Source: Gemmatimonadota bacterium | GTDB lineage: Bacteria; Gemmatimonadota; Gemmatimonadetes; Longimicrobiales; Gaopeijiaceae | Direction: 5' to 3' | DNA: 64,000 bases | NCBI GenBank assembly: GCA_028873815.1 | Contig: JAPPNN010000083.1 | Location: 1 to 64,000 of the forward strand | Part shown: positions 43,397 through 50,566 of the stretch, one piece after another | Layout of the letters: each line of letters begins with the position of its first letter | How positions within the stretch are numbered: the first letter of the stretch is position 1 | Notes under the pieces: generated by a model | The model's database searches: none | What the model was told of the DNA's origin: nothing | The model's input: only the letters and a program-made list of their open reading frames with translations | Made by a program: the position numbers and the translations under genes

Positions 43397-44209
43397 GTGC
43401 GAGATGATACGAGAAGGGTAATCGAAGAGAGAGCTCGGTTGGTTTTGCAGGATCGCGTCGAGGCACTCTCCAGGATTGTGCGCCGAATCCGTGAGACGAT
43501 GTCGAGCCGCGGTATGCTCGCGTCGGGGTTTACCATCGCTGAGATTCGCGACGCCGTACGGAGTGAGGCACGTGTGCGTGCCCACCTAATCTGGCAAGCG
43601 GTCGCACGGGGCTTGACCGCCGCCCGTACACCGCTGACCGCTACGTTGGCAGACGAGGCCAAGGCTCTGGTGCGCACACTCTTGCACGAACACTCCGGTG
43701 ATTTGCAAAGACACCTCAGTAGTGCCCATGAACTGACTTCGATCGGGAACCCCGACCGGGCTTCTGACCTGATCGCACCCGCGCTTGATCGAGTCAACAA
43801 CGAGATCGACTACGCCCTTCTGTCGGCCTCCGGCGAGATCGAGTCTCGTAGCGCCGACAGCGTCGTAAACGTGTATCAGAGCCAAGGAATCGTACAAACT
43901 GGTGCCCACTCCATCGCGAACCTCTCTGTTGGCTTCGGAGAGGACGAGAAGCGTCAGCTAGCCGAGGCACTCGACCTCGCCCGGCAATCACTTGATAGTC
44001 AACCGGACCGCGACTCGCCGGAACGCGGCCAAGCGCTCGTTCTCGTGAGCGAAGCCGAAGCGGAGATACAGGAAGCGCAACCGAACCTCCTCAAGCTGCG
44101 TAGCATGCTCTCGGGAATCGCGGCCACAGTCCAGACCCTTGGTGCATCTCGCGCGGCGCTTGAGGCCCTTAAGGCCGCTGGAGCTCTCCTCGGTCTTGAT
44201 CTGCCGTAA
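43397..44209 (+). CDS. Unknown protein of the defence cargo
   Basis: 270-aa mostly helical protein from a GTG start. The centre has VVNVYQSQGIVQTGAHSIANLSVGF, a short beta string (xxNIVQTGxxN-like) that recurs in several phage-resistance and NTPase-linked proteins just before a helical tail. The tail here is EDEKRQLAEALDLARQSL. The C-terminus ends in a hydrophobic helix (ALEALKAAGALLGLDLP). I cannot assign a function. It precedes a PLD nuclease gene by 31 bp in the same direction, so the two are probably one unit. Confidence 0.65.
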   Translation: MRDDTRRVIEERARLVLQDRVEALSRIVRRIRETMSSRGMLASGFTIAEIRDAVRSEARVRAHLIWQAVARGLTAARTPLTATLADEAKALVRTLLHEHSGDLQRHLSSAHELTSIGNPDRASDLIAPALDRVNNEIDYALLSASGEIESRSADSVVNVYQSQGIVQTGAHSIANLSVGFGEDEKRQLAEALDLARQSLDSQPDRDSPERGQALVLVSEAEAEIQEAQPNLLKLRSMLSGIAATVQTLGASRAALEALKAAGALLGLDLP

Positions 44210-44240
44210 CCTCACCATCTGAACCCGAAATCGTTTGGCC

Positions 44241-45425
44241 ATGGCCGAGACGCGCGATCACACACCACGCACGACGTTCCTTCTCCAAGGTCTAACGGAA
44301 CGCACCCATTTGGTCGCGTTGACAACGCTACTGGCACAAACCACTCCACATCGTGTGCTCCTCAGCGTCGCCTATGTCACGCAAGGTGGTGTCGACCTCA
44401 TCGCATCCGCCGTCTCGGCAGCTGGGTGTCGCGTTGATGCCTTCGTTGGGATTCGCAATGGCGTCACCACGTTGGAGGGGTTAAATGCGCTAATGGAGGC
44501 CGGAGCCAGCGTTCACTGCGTGGACACCGGAGACCAACAGCTTCTGTTTCATCCGAAGATATACGTCGCCTGGGGTCGGACGAGAGCCGGGGCGATCATT
44601 GGCAGTGCGAACCTGACTGTAGGCGGACTCAATAACAACATTGAGTCGAGCGTAGTCCTTGACCTAGACGCAACGAAGGATGAGGATACCGAATTCTTGG
44701 AGTCCATCTGCGCTGAGTTCGACGGGCTTTCCGCTGCCTACCCGCAGAACATCGTGCACGTCGAACGTGTGGCTGAACTCAACAACCTCTACGAGCAGGG
44801 GCGACTTGTCGACGAGGCATCATCGCTTCCGCCACGCGGAAGCCGGGTGGCGAGCGGAGGCGCCGATGACGTACCGAGGATGTCGCTACCCGTAGAATGG
44901 CTGCGCGGACCGTCCATTCGCCCACCAGCACCAACACCTAAACCGCTTCCGGACACAATGGGGACGATGGGACTCCCGAGTCCTTCCCTCAAACCCAAGT
45001 TGATGTGGCGCAGCAAAGATCTGACCGAGCGCGATTTGGGGATTCCTTCGGGAAGGAACACGCACCCCACCGGTTCCATCAACCTCGATAAGGGGCTCCT
45101 AGATCCATCAGTCGATCATCGACACTACTTCCGAGACGAAGTGTTCGACGCGCTAGATTGGGGGCCGAGCCGTCATTCTACGGTCGAAGAAGCGTACGCG
45201 AGGTTTCGGCTGATTGTGAAGGGGATGGAACGGGGCGAGTTCGAGCTGCGGGTCGGACACACAACCAGCACAACGACGCCATCGTATCGGCAGCGAAACG
45301 CGATGACGAGGCTGAGTTGGGGACCGACGAGAGAGTTTGTCGGCCGGCGGGATCTCGTCGGTCGCACCATGGCACTTTATCGTGATAGGACCGATCGGAC
45401 CCGATTCGTGATAGAGATTGACTAG
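44241..45425 (+). CDS. PLD-family restriction-type nuclease (BfiI/NgoFVII-like)
   Basis: 394-aa protein. It has one HxK motif of the phospholipase D fold, FHPKIYVAWG, followed by GAIIGSANLTVGGL, where GSxN completes the active site. BfiI-type enzymes use one such motif per subunit and work as dimers. The C-terminal 120 residues (WGPSRHSTVEEAYARFRLIVKG...) look like a DNA-binding domain of the kind seen in NgoFVII-like nucleases. The Eco57I-like methyltransferase further on may be its partner. ATG 44241 is chosen over TTG 44235. Confidence 0.75.
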   Translation: MAETRDHTPRTTFLLQGLTERTHLVALTTLLAQTTPHRVLLSVAYVTQGGVDLIASAVSAAGCRVDAFVGIRNGVTTLEGLNALMEAGASVHCVDTGDQQLLFHPKIYVAWGRTRAGAIIGSANLTVGGLNNNIESSVVLDLDATKDEDTEFLESICAEFDGLSAAYPQNIVHVERVAELNNLYEQGRLVDEASSLPPRGSRVASGGADDVPRMSLPVEWLRGPSIRPPAPTPKPLPDTMGTMGLPSPSLKPKLMWRSKDLTERDLGIPSGRNTHPTGSINLDKGLLDPSVDHRHYFRDEVFDALDWGPSRHSTVEEAYARFRLIVKGMERGEFELRVGHTTSTTTPSYRQRNAMTRLSWGPTREFVGRRDLVGRTMALYRDRTDRTRFVIEID

Positions 45426-45462
45426 ATCGAGTCGCCCGGTTCCTGACCCCGTGTCGAACGTG

Positions 45463-45470
45463 TTCCGTTG
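45463..45470. repeat. 8-bp target-site duplication, left copy
   Basis: ttccgttg immediately left of the transposon's inverted repeat; the identical octamer follows the other end at 48185-48192. Confidence 0.85.
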
Positions 45471-45494
45471 GGGGATTACAAAGAAAGGTGTACG
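45471..45494 (+). repeat. Left terminal inverted repeat (24 bp)
   Basis: Begins ggggattacaaag and ends gtgtacg. The reverse complement lies at 48161-48184 without a mismatch. Confidence 0.9.
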
Positions 45495-45517
45495 ATCTTC
45501 GGGCTGGAGGTTGCGTT

Positions 45518-45640
45518 ATGACTGAGAACCACCGCTCCGAAGCGATGACGGACAGGGTGGATCATTGGATAATCAGCAAGCCCAAGGATGAGTTTGCCAA
45601 CTTTAGTCCTGAGGCGCAGGATTTTCTTCGGTGGACGTAG
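45518..45640 (+). CDS. Possible 40-aa protein
   Basis: MTENHRSEAMTDRVDHWIIS start, ending EAQDFLRWT. A perfect GGAGG lies seven bases before the ATG and the frame begins just inside the transposon end, so a promoter there could drive it. It overlaps the end of the convergent 317-aa gene by 38 bp. Function unknown. Confidence 0.4.
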   Translation: MTENHRSEAMTDRVDHWIISKPKDEFANFSPEAQDFLRWT

Positions 45641-46556
45641 TATCTGGTGTATCGGCGACGACGAGACCGAGTTTTGGAGCAAAATCACGGAGACACGGAT
45701 CACACAGTTGATCAAGCAGGTGATAAATCATGTCAGCCGTGTCCGGGCAATCATTGCACATGCGATACAGCAGGAGCTTGACAGCTTCCATGGTCTCTTC
45801 TTCGTTCATGGCTTCAACCTGTTGTTTCGGTGTGTATAATACTCCTAGCTCCCCGTTGCGCACGCTGATCCCGGCGAGGGATGCTGTGGGTACGTAGATA
45901 GCGATATCGCGGATGTCTCCGATGTTAAGAGAGATATGGTTTTCTCCTCTTGTCCCCGTATCCAATACCAGTCGCACTTCACGCTGTAGTTCAAATTCTC
46001 TATGTTTCAGGAACAGGGGTTTGACCGAGCCTTGTTCCCATGAGTGGTAATCAGCGGGGAACTCATCGTAGTAGTCTACTAGGTGATGCCAATGCTGATA
46101 TCCAGCTTCGTCGGATGCCGCACGAACGCGCCGCACGAATTCTCGGGAGTCGGATATTACTACCGCGTGTCCCCCCAATTTACTGCACATGGGAAGTGAG
46201 TCCACGATCATCTGCCTTATCCGATCAACGATTTCAGAGGTGGGTTCTCCTTCGTACGGAGTTTGGAAGACGCTCATGCAGAATAGGTTTAGGTCTGGAA
46301 TAGGATCGTATCGTAGCCTTGGAACCTCAGCTAACCCTTCAAGTTGCTGCCATTCTTCACCCGGCTGTTCCAACCGCATGAATACCTGTACCTCATCAAC
46401 TGAGCGACCGAGCAGTATCGCACCTTCGTCACGGTCACCCCGAAGAGAAGCGTTGTCGAGCTTCTGGATACATCGTACTCGGTTGCAATGCAGCCTGCCG
46501 TCGAGCAGATCATTTGCATAGTCCCGTCTTTCGCAAAACTTAACGAGGAGCGCCAT
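45603..46556 (-). CDS. Unknown 317-aa protein (transposon passenger)
   Basis: Soluble protein from ATG 46556, which has AAGGA seven bases upstream. The N-terminus MALLVKFCERRDYANDLLDGRLHCNRV and the centre (KHREFELQREVRLVLDTG...HISLNIGDIRDIAIYVPT) recall bacterial proteins of unknown function annotated near toxin and defence loci, but I cannot name a family. Codon use is less GC-rich than its neighbours. It is divergent from the transposase remnant. Confidence 0.6.
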   Translation of the reverse strand: MALLVKFCERRDYANDLLDGRLHCNRVRCIQKLDNASLRGDRDEGAILLGRSVDEVQVFMRLEQPGEEWQQLEGLAEVPRLRYDPIPDLNLFCMSVFQTPYEGEPTSEIVDRIRQMIVDSLPMCSKLGGHAVVISDSREFVRRVRAASDEAGYQHWHHLVDYYDEFPADYHSWEQGSVKPLFLKHREFELQREVRLVLDTGTRGENHISLNIGDIRDIAIYVPTASLAGISVRNGELGVLYTPKQQVEAMNEEETMEAVKLLLYRMCNDCPDTADMIYHLLDQLCDPCLRDFAPKLGLVVADTPDTTSTEENPAPQD

Positions 46557-46660
46557 GCCGTGTCCTTGTTTTTCGTTAATGTTTCGCCAGTTTGGATGTG
46601 TGGGCGGGATGGACCCGCGTTCAAACAACCTTCTAAACGGGAGACGAGCGAAGGAACACG

Positions 46661-46819
46661 ATGGCGCGGGTAACGAAGGGAGTCAACTACAACGCGCCGG
46701 GGAAGGCGCACAGGGAAGGGATCACGCTGCTGGAACTGGCAAGCATGTTCCCCGACGAGGAGACATCCAGGCGCTCAAGGAGAGCCTGCCGGGCCACTCG
46801 ACGATCCGCGAAGCATTGA
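46661..46819 (+). pseudogene. N-terminal remnant of an IS1595-family transposase
   Basis: 52 codons from ATG with AAGGA upstream. The piece KGVNYNAPGKAHREGITLLE and LASMFPDEET matches the start of IS1595-type transposases. The zinc ribbon and the DDE catalytic region that should follow are missing: after PDEET the sequence becomes unrelated and soon stops. Downstream to 46992 another frame is open (GHSTIREALREIREKEMAEK...) but has no transposase features. Recognition rests on this short N-terminus plus the 8-bp duplication. Confidence 0.6.
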
Positions 46820-47267
46820 GGGAGATACGAGAGAAGGAAATGGCAGAGAAGCAGAGAAGCGGTAAAGAGCAGGACGAACTACACGCGAAGTATGACGTAC
46901 CGTCCAAAGCGCCGGGCTTCGAGGGGCGCTACGCCGAAGGCGCTGGCGAAGGCGCTACTGCGTCCGGTTCGGAAGAAGAGCGCGAAGAGTAAGGGCACTG
47001 CTTGCTAGAACGCGTTGCCACACGGACACCTTGACCACCTCGGACACGGCAACACTTTCTCCTCTCGGCTTTGCTCGGTCTCTTCTTTTCTTCCCTTCAC
47101 GCCCTGTCTTCTTTGAGCACGTTCGTATGTGGTATCCGAACCGTGTTTCATGCCTTGACGGAGACGAGGGGACGGGATGTTGACGGGATCTTGACGTGCG
47201 GATAGGGTGCCCTGATGGATGTTTTTCTCGTTCACCTTTTCGCTGGAAGAAGAAGGAGGATCAGGGT

Positions 47268-47909
47268 ATGGAGACAACACGAGCAGGACGTATCGAGCGG
47301 GCATGGGACCGGTTGTTCGAGAACCGTGAGCCCGCGCCCGTGTCGGCTTGGGTCGTGGTGTTGGCATGTGCGGCAGGGTCGGCGTTTTTGGGGTCCATCG
47401 CTCTTGGATGGCCCTTCGTAGCTGTCGCCTTCGGGGCCGGGTTCGCCGTTGTATGCGCCTTGTGGGCCGGATACAAAGTGTCCAAGAAGTTGGGGTGGGG
47501 TCGAACGGTGGGTGCGGCGCTGATTCTTGCCGCCGTGTCCGTTGCCCCGGCCAGCGCGACGTGCGTGGCTGTCGGTGAGGTGGTTCCCACCGGGGTCGTC
47601 GTGGAAGCGCCTTCGGCTCCCGAGACGATAGCAGTTCCGCAGTGCAACGGTTGGTTGGGGATGGTGTCGTTCGGATCGACCATTCTTTGCGGGATCAGCG
47701 TGAGAGCGGCAATTGTCAATCCGAACCCGCTCTTCATCGGCGCTGCTTTTGGCTCGTGTGTCGTCGCTCTCGGTTCTACCGGCGCGTTGGCATCATCTTG
47801 TGCGAAGAAGGCAGAGTTGCCCGACGATATCGGTCGTATACTCCGTGAACGGCTCAGAGAACGGATTCATGGGGGCGGTGCCGTTGGGCTGGAAGAAACG
47901 CCCGTATGA
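47268..47909 (+). CDS. Unknown membrane protein (transposon passenger)
   Basis: 213-aa protein with hydrophobic segments at about residues 28-50, 52-72, 83-98, 128-150 and 155-175, and an AAGGAGGA ribosome site. The charged ends (RIERAWDRLFENRE at the start and RERLRERIHGG near the end) face the cytoplasm. I do not recognise it. It overlaps the next small membrane-protein gene, forming a pair. Confidence 0.65.
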   Translation: METTRAGRIERAWDRLFENREPAPVSAWVVVLACAAGSAFLGSIALGWPFVAVAFGAGFAVVCALWAGYKVSKKLGWGRTVGAALILAAVSVAPASATCVAVGEVVPTGVVVEAPSAPETIAVPQCNGWLGMVSFGSTILCGISVRAAIVNPNPLFIGAAFGSCVVALGSTGALASSCAKKAELPDDIGRILRERLRERIHGGGAVGLEETPV

Positions 47910-48091
47910 TGGAGGAGTCAGCGGTTCTCAAACTTGAGAGTGCAGTTCGTACGCTGTCAGCGGGTGTTTGGTTCCTCGCCATTGTGATCGGGTTGATTCT
48001 TGTCTTCATGGTAGTCAACCTAATCATGGTTTGGGGACTTTTGCAGGACTCCGCCGCACTCATGGACTTGATGGTTCAACCGGGCGGATGA
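47906..48091 (+). CDS. Small single-pass membrane protein
   Basis: 61-aa protein starting at ATGATGG, four bases before the previous stop. A hydrophobic helix (VWFLAIVIGLILVFMVVNLIMVW) follows a short coiled segment (LKLESAVRTL). Its layout, a small membrane partner coupled to a multi-pass protein, resembles holin-like or toxin-like pairs, which is only a suggestion. Confidence 0.55.
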   Translation: MMEESAVLKLESAVRTLSAGVWFLAIVIGLILVFMVVNLIMVWGLLQDSAALMDLMVQPGG

Positions 48092-48160
48092 ACTACTGGA
48101 GCGGGGGGCGGTTTCTGGCGCGAAACAAGAACGCCGGGACTGCCTCCCGTTCGCGTTTTA

Positions 48161-48184
48161 CGTACACCTTTCTTTGTAATCCCC
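48161..48184 (-). repeat. Right terminal inverted repeat (24 bp)
   Basis: Exact reverse complement of 45471-45494. Confidence 0.9.
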
Positions 48185-48192
48185 TTCCGTTG
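48185..48192. repeat. 8-bp target-site duplication, right copy
   Basis: ttccgttg, identical to 45463-45470. Confidence 0.85.
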
Positions 48193-48211
48193 GGGTGTGT
48201 TGGCTACCTCA

Positions 48212-49888
48212 CTAGTTCGCGCCGACACGTTCAGATGCGCTTGCGTTGGACTTCACAGCAGCCCGACCGGCGACGCGTTGCCGTCGATTCCGGAGTGCTG
48301 TCCATCCGTGAAGCAACTGTTCGCGATCGGGCTTCCTTAATCCGATTAGCGACAGCACCCGTTGACCGTACTCGCTGAGTACATCCTCCGTGCAACGTGT
48401 CCGCACTGCCTGATCTAGGCGTCCAAGCTCGAAATCGACCGCGGCTGGTATGGGAATCAGGAGCCGCTCAATCTCTGACGGAACCAGTTCCAACACGCCT
48501 CCTCCGTAGTGCCGCCCTTCGAGTTCAGCGCTCAGAGCGGTCAGGGGATTCAGAAAGCAGGCGACCAACGTGCCGGCGTTGACCTGGGATGTACTGATCC
48601 GATAGGCCGTGTCAGTGGTAAACGCCCTCGCCTTGTTAAAAACCAGCCGAGGGGCGTGGTGAGAACGCTTTAGCATGCCGATGTCCGTGGCGTAAACGGA
48701 TGGCACACAGTACCACGGGGAGCGAATACGGCACTTGTACCGGCGGTGCAGCTTCTGGTCCTCTCCGAGCCGAATGTATTTCGCTACGAGCCGATGGCGC
48801 TCTACCCCCGCATTTCTGAACCAAATGAAATTCGTGGGCTTTCCGTTCGTCGCGTTTGCGATGTGCTGGCGCTCATCGTAGACGATCCCAGGGCAATGCT
48901 CGCTGCGCCCGAACATCGGATACGCGTAGTCGTGGAGTCCGAATCGTTCGACCGTCTCGTTGGGGACCAAGAAGAACTTGTTAGCACCGGTGACGATGCC
49001 AACGTCCACGCTCGCCACATCGTCGAAGCGTTGGACCTTTGGATTCTCCGTCGTTGCGTCCAGAAGATCCCGCGTACTGGCGTCAAGCAATGCTCTAGTC
49101 CACTTGCCCTCGATCGTCTTGCCGTTGATGGCGGCCGCCGCCCGGAACATTTGCTCCGGGTCCTGGCTGACGAACTCGCGATCCTTGACAGGTACGACGC
49201 CAAGACCCTCACACCGCTGGCGGTGCGACCGTTGCTTCTCCGCGAGCAAGATGACTGCGCCCTGCAACGTGCCCGGGAACCACAATTGCTCAGGATCAAT
49301 GACGACGATCCGCGTGCACTCTGCCACCAGGTATGAGCGTAGCGGCTGGGCATGCATCACATGTATGAGCTCCGCAGGGACGACCATTCCAAGACGCCCA
49401 CCTGGCCGAAGGAGGGCGACGGAAGCGAGGATGAATGGGACCCATGCGTTGGTGTGCCTCGTGAACCGGCAGCCAAGGTGTCGGAAGATGCTCTCCGCCC
49501 GAATCTGGAAGCTCTCCGGCAGGTATTGGTAGCGGATGAAGGGCGGATTGCCAACCACGCCGTCGAAGTGCTGCGAACCCTTATGAAGCTCCCCTAGAGC
49601 CCACCCAAGGAAGTCAGAAGCAAATACGCGTGTCTTGATGTGGGGTGGTGTGCTCCGGGATCTCGCCTTCTGAGCTTCCTCGGCATCGATTTCGAAGGCC
49701 TTGATTGTCAGAGGCTGAGTTGATGTCGATCCAAGCGCGTCAAGGAAGATGCCATCGCCGCAACTGGGCTCCAGAATCTGCTTCGTCCGGCGCGTCGTCA
49801 CCCATCTTCCGATGAATGCTGCGAGGTCCGGCGGCGTGTAATAGCCGCCCCGCAGTTTCTGCGGGGACTCATCTACCTTGAATTTCAA
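48212..49888 (-). CDS. Eco57I-like adenine-specific DNA methyltransferase
   Basis: 558-aa N6-adenine methyltransferase. An N-terminal YYTPPDLAAFIGRWV leads to motif I EPSCGDGIFLDALGS (about residues 40-54), motif IV NPPFIRYQY, and a C-terminal target-recognition part with a TaqI-C-like segment (GGGVLELVPSEIERLLIPIP). The start is TTG, overlapping the stop of the 64-aa gene (TTGA), so expression is coupled. It is separated from the PLD nuclease gene by the transposon and could be the modification half of that system, or serve the McrBC-like genes. Confidence 0.88.
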   Translation of the reverse strand: MKFKVDESPQKLRGGYYTPPDLAAFIGRWVTTRRTKQILEPSCGDGIFLDALGSTSTQPLTIKAFEIDAEEAQKARSRSTPPHIKTRVFASDFLGWALGELHKGSQHFDGVVGNPPFIRYQYLPESFQIRAESIFRHLGCRFTRHTNAWVPFILASVALLRPGGRLGMVVPAELIHVMHAQPLRSYLVAECTRIVVIDPEQLWFPGTLQGAVILLAEKQRSHRQRCEGLGVVPVKDREFVSQDPEQMFRAAAAINGKTIEGKWTRALLDASTRDLLDATTENPKVQRFDDVASVDVGIVTGANKFFLVPNETVERFGLHDYAYPMFGRSEHCPGIVYDERQHIANATNGKPTNFIWFRNAGVERHRLVAKYIRLGEDQKLHRRYKCRIRSPWYCVPSVYATDIGMLKRSHHAPRLVFNKARAFTTDTAYRISTSQVNAGTLVACFLNPLTALSAELEGRHYGGGVLELVPSEIERLLIPIPAAVDFELGRLDQAVRTRCTEDVLSEYGQRVLSLIGLRKPDREQLLHGWTALRNRRQRVAGRAAVKSNASASERVGAN

Positions 49889-50079
49889 CGATGTAGCTCA
49901 TCTGGGGCCTCGGGAGACCGCTGGCGCTCTCGAGAGGCGTGTTCGTCCAAGTAGGTCTTCGCGCCTTGCACGAACCATGCCTTCAGTGTCAAGCCATCGG
50001 TGGCGAGGGCGCTGTAGAGTTTTCGCTTGAAGGCCGGCTCCACCTCGATGACCAGCCTGCCGGATTGTCCTTTGGCCAC
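49885..50079 (-). CDS. 64-aa small partner of the methyltransferase (ribbon-helix-helix-like)
   Basis: Small protein from GTG with AGGAG about nine bases upstream. GRLVIEVEPAFKRKLYSALATDGLTLKAWFVQGAKTYL resembles ribbon-helix-helix regulators or the short proteins that accompany Eco57I-like methyltransferases. It is probably a regulator of the operon it begins. Confidence 0.6.
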   Translation of the reverse strand: MAKGQSGRLVIEVEPAFKRKLYSALATDGLTLKAWFVQGAKTYLDEHASRERQRSPEAPDELHR

Positions 50080-50566
50080 GCCCCAAATCTCCTAGAAAGG
50101 CATAATGTAACAGATGGCACATACAGTATGGTACATGAGAGGTCGTGGTGCAAGGACCCCAGGGGATCCGAACCGTCCGAGCATTCGCCTACGGCAGCGT
50201 CTCGGAGGGCGCGTCTCCTTTCCTTCGGGTACTCGTGCTTCCTTATCTCGCCGATCCGCAATCCGAAGCAGCAGAAGACCCGGAAGGGTGTCAGCAGCGT
50301 CCGACAAGCCCGTCGCGGACGTGTCCGCGACCCGCAGGCGGCGGCCACCAATGTCGCGACAGCGGCAACAACTACCCCGCGAACGCTCCGGAGGATCCGT
50401 TCCAACCACGCCTCGCGGTGGGACGGATGGCCAATCAATTCCACGCTGGGCCAGAGGTGATCGCGAAGCGAGACATCCGGCTGAACCTTGCCGCGTCGAC
50501 CTACCACGCCCCACACTTTCTCCCCGAATTCGTTGGCCTTCCCAGCCCGCCCATCGAAGGATCTTC
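50080..50566. other. Divergent promoter region
   Basis: About 490 bp between the 64-aa gene (minus) and the McrB-like gene (plus). Near 50100-50140 it is AT-richer (ataatgtaac, acatacagtatggtacatg), the likely promoter zone. Overlapping frames on both strands (for example minus 49989-50516 with a VVVAAVATLVAAACG helix) have no start signals that I trust. Confidence 0.4.

Larger units (their letters stand above)
45471..48184. mobile_element. 2.7-kb transposon with remnant IS1595-like transposase and passenger genes
   Basis: Bounded by perfect 24-bp inverted repeats (45471-45494 and 48161-48184) and flanked by an 8-bp direct repeat. The 8-bp duplication is the size known for IS1595, and the frame at 46661 reads as the N-terminus of an IS1595-family transposase that has lost its catalytic part. 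The element is therefore non-autonomous now. Its other genes are passengers: a 40-aa frame, a 317-aa protein, and a membrane-protein pair. The DNA is visibly less GC-rich than around it. Confidence 0.85.

Noticed and set aside
49989..50516. Minus-strand frame with a hydrophobic helix in the divergent promoter region
   Set aside because: No start signal and it overlaps the 64-aa gene; composition looks like a mirror frame.
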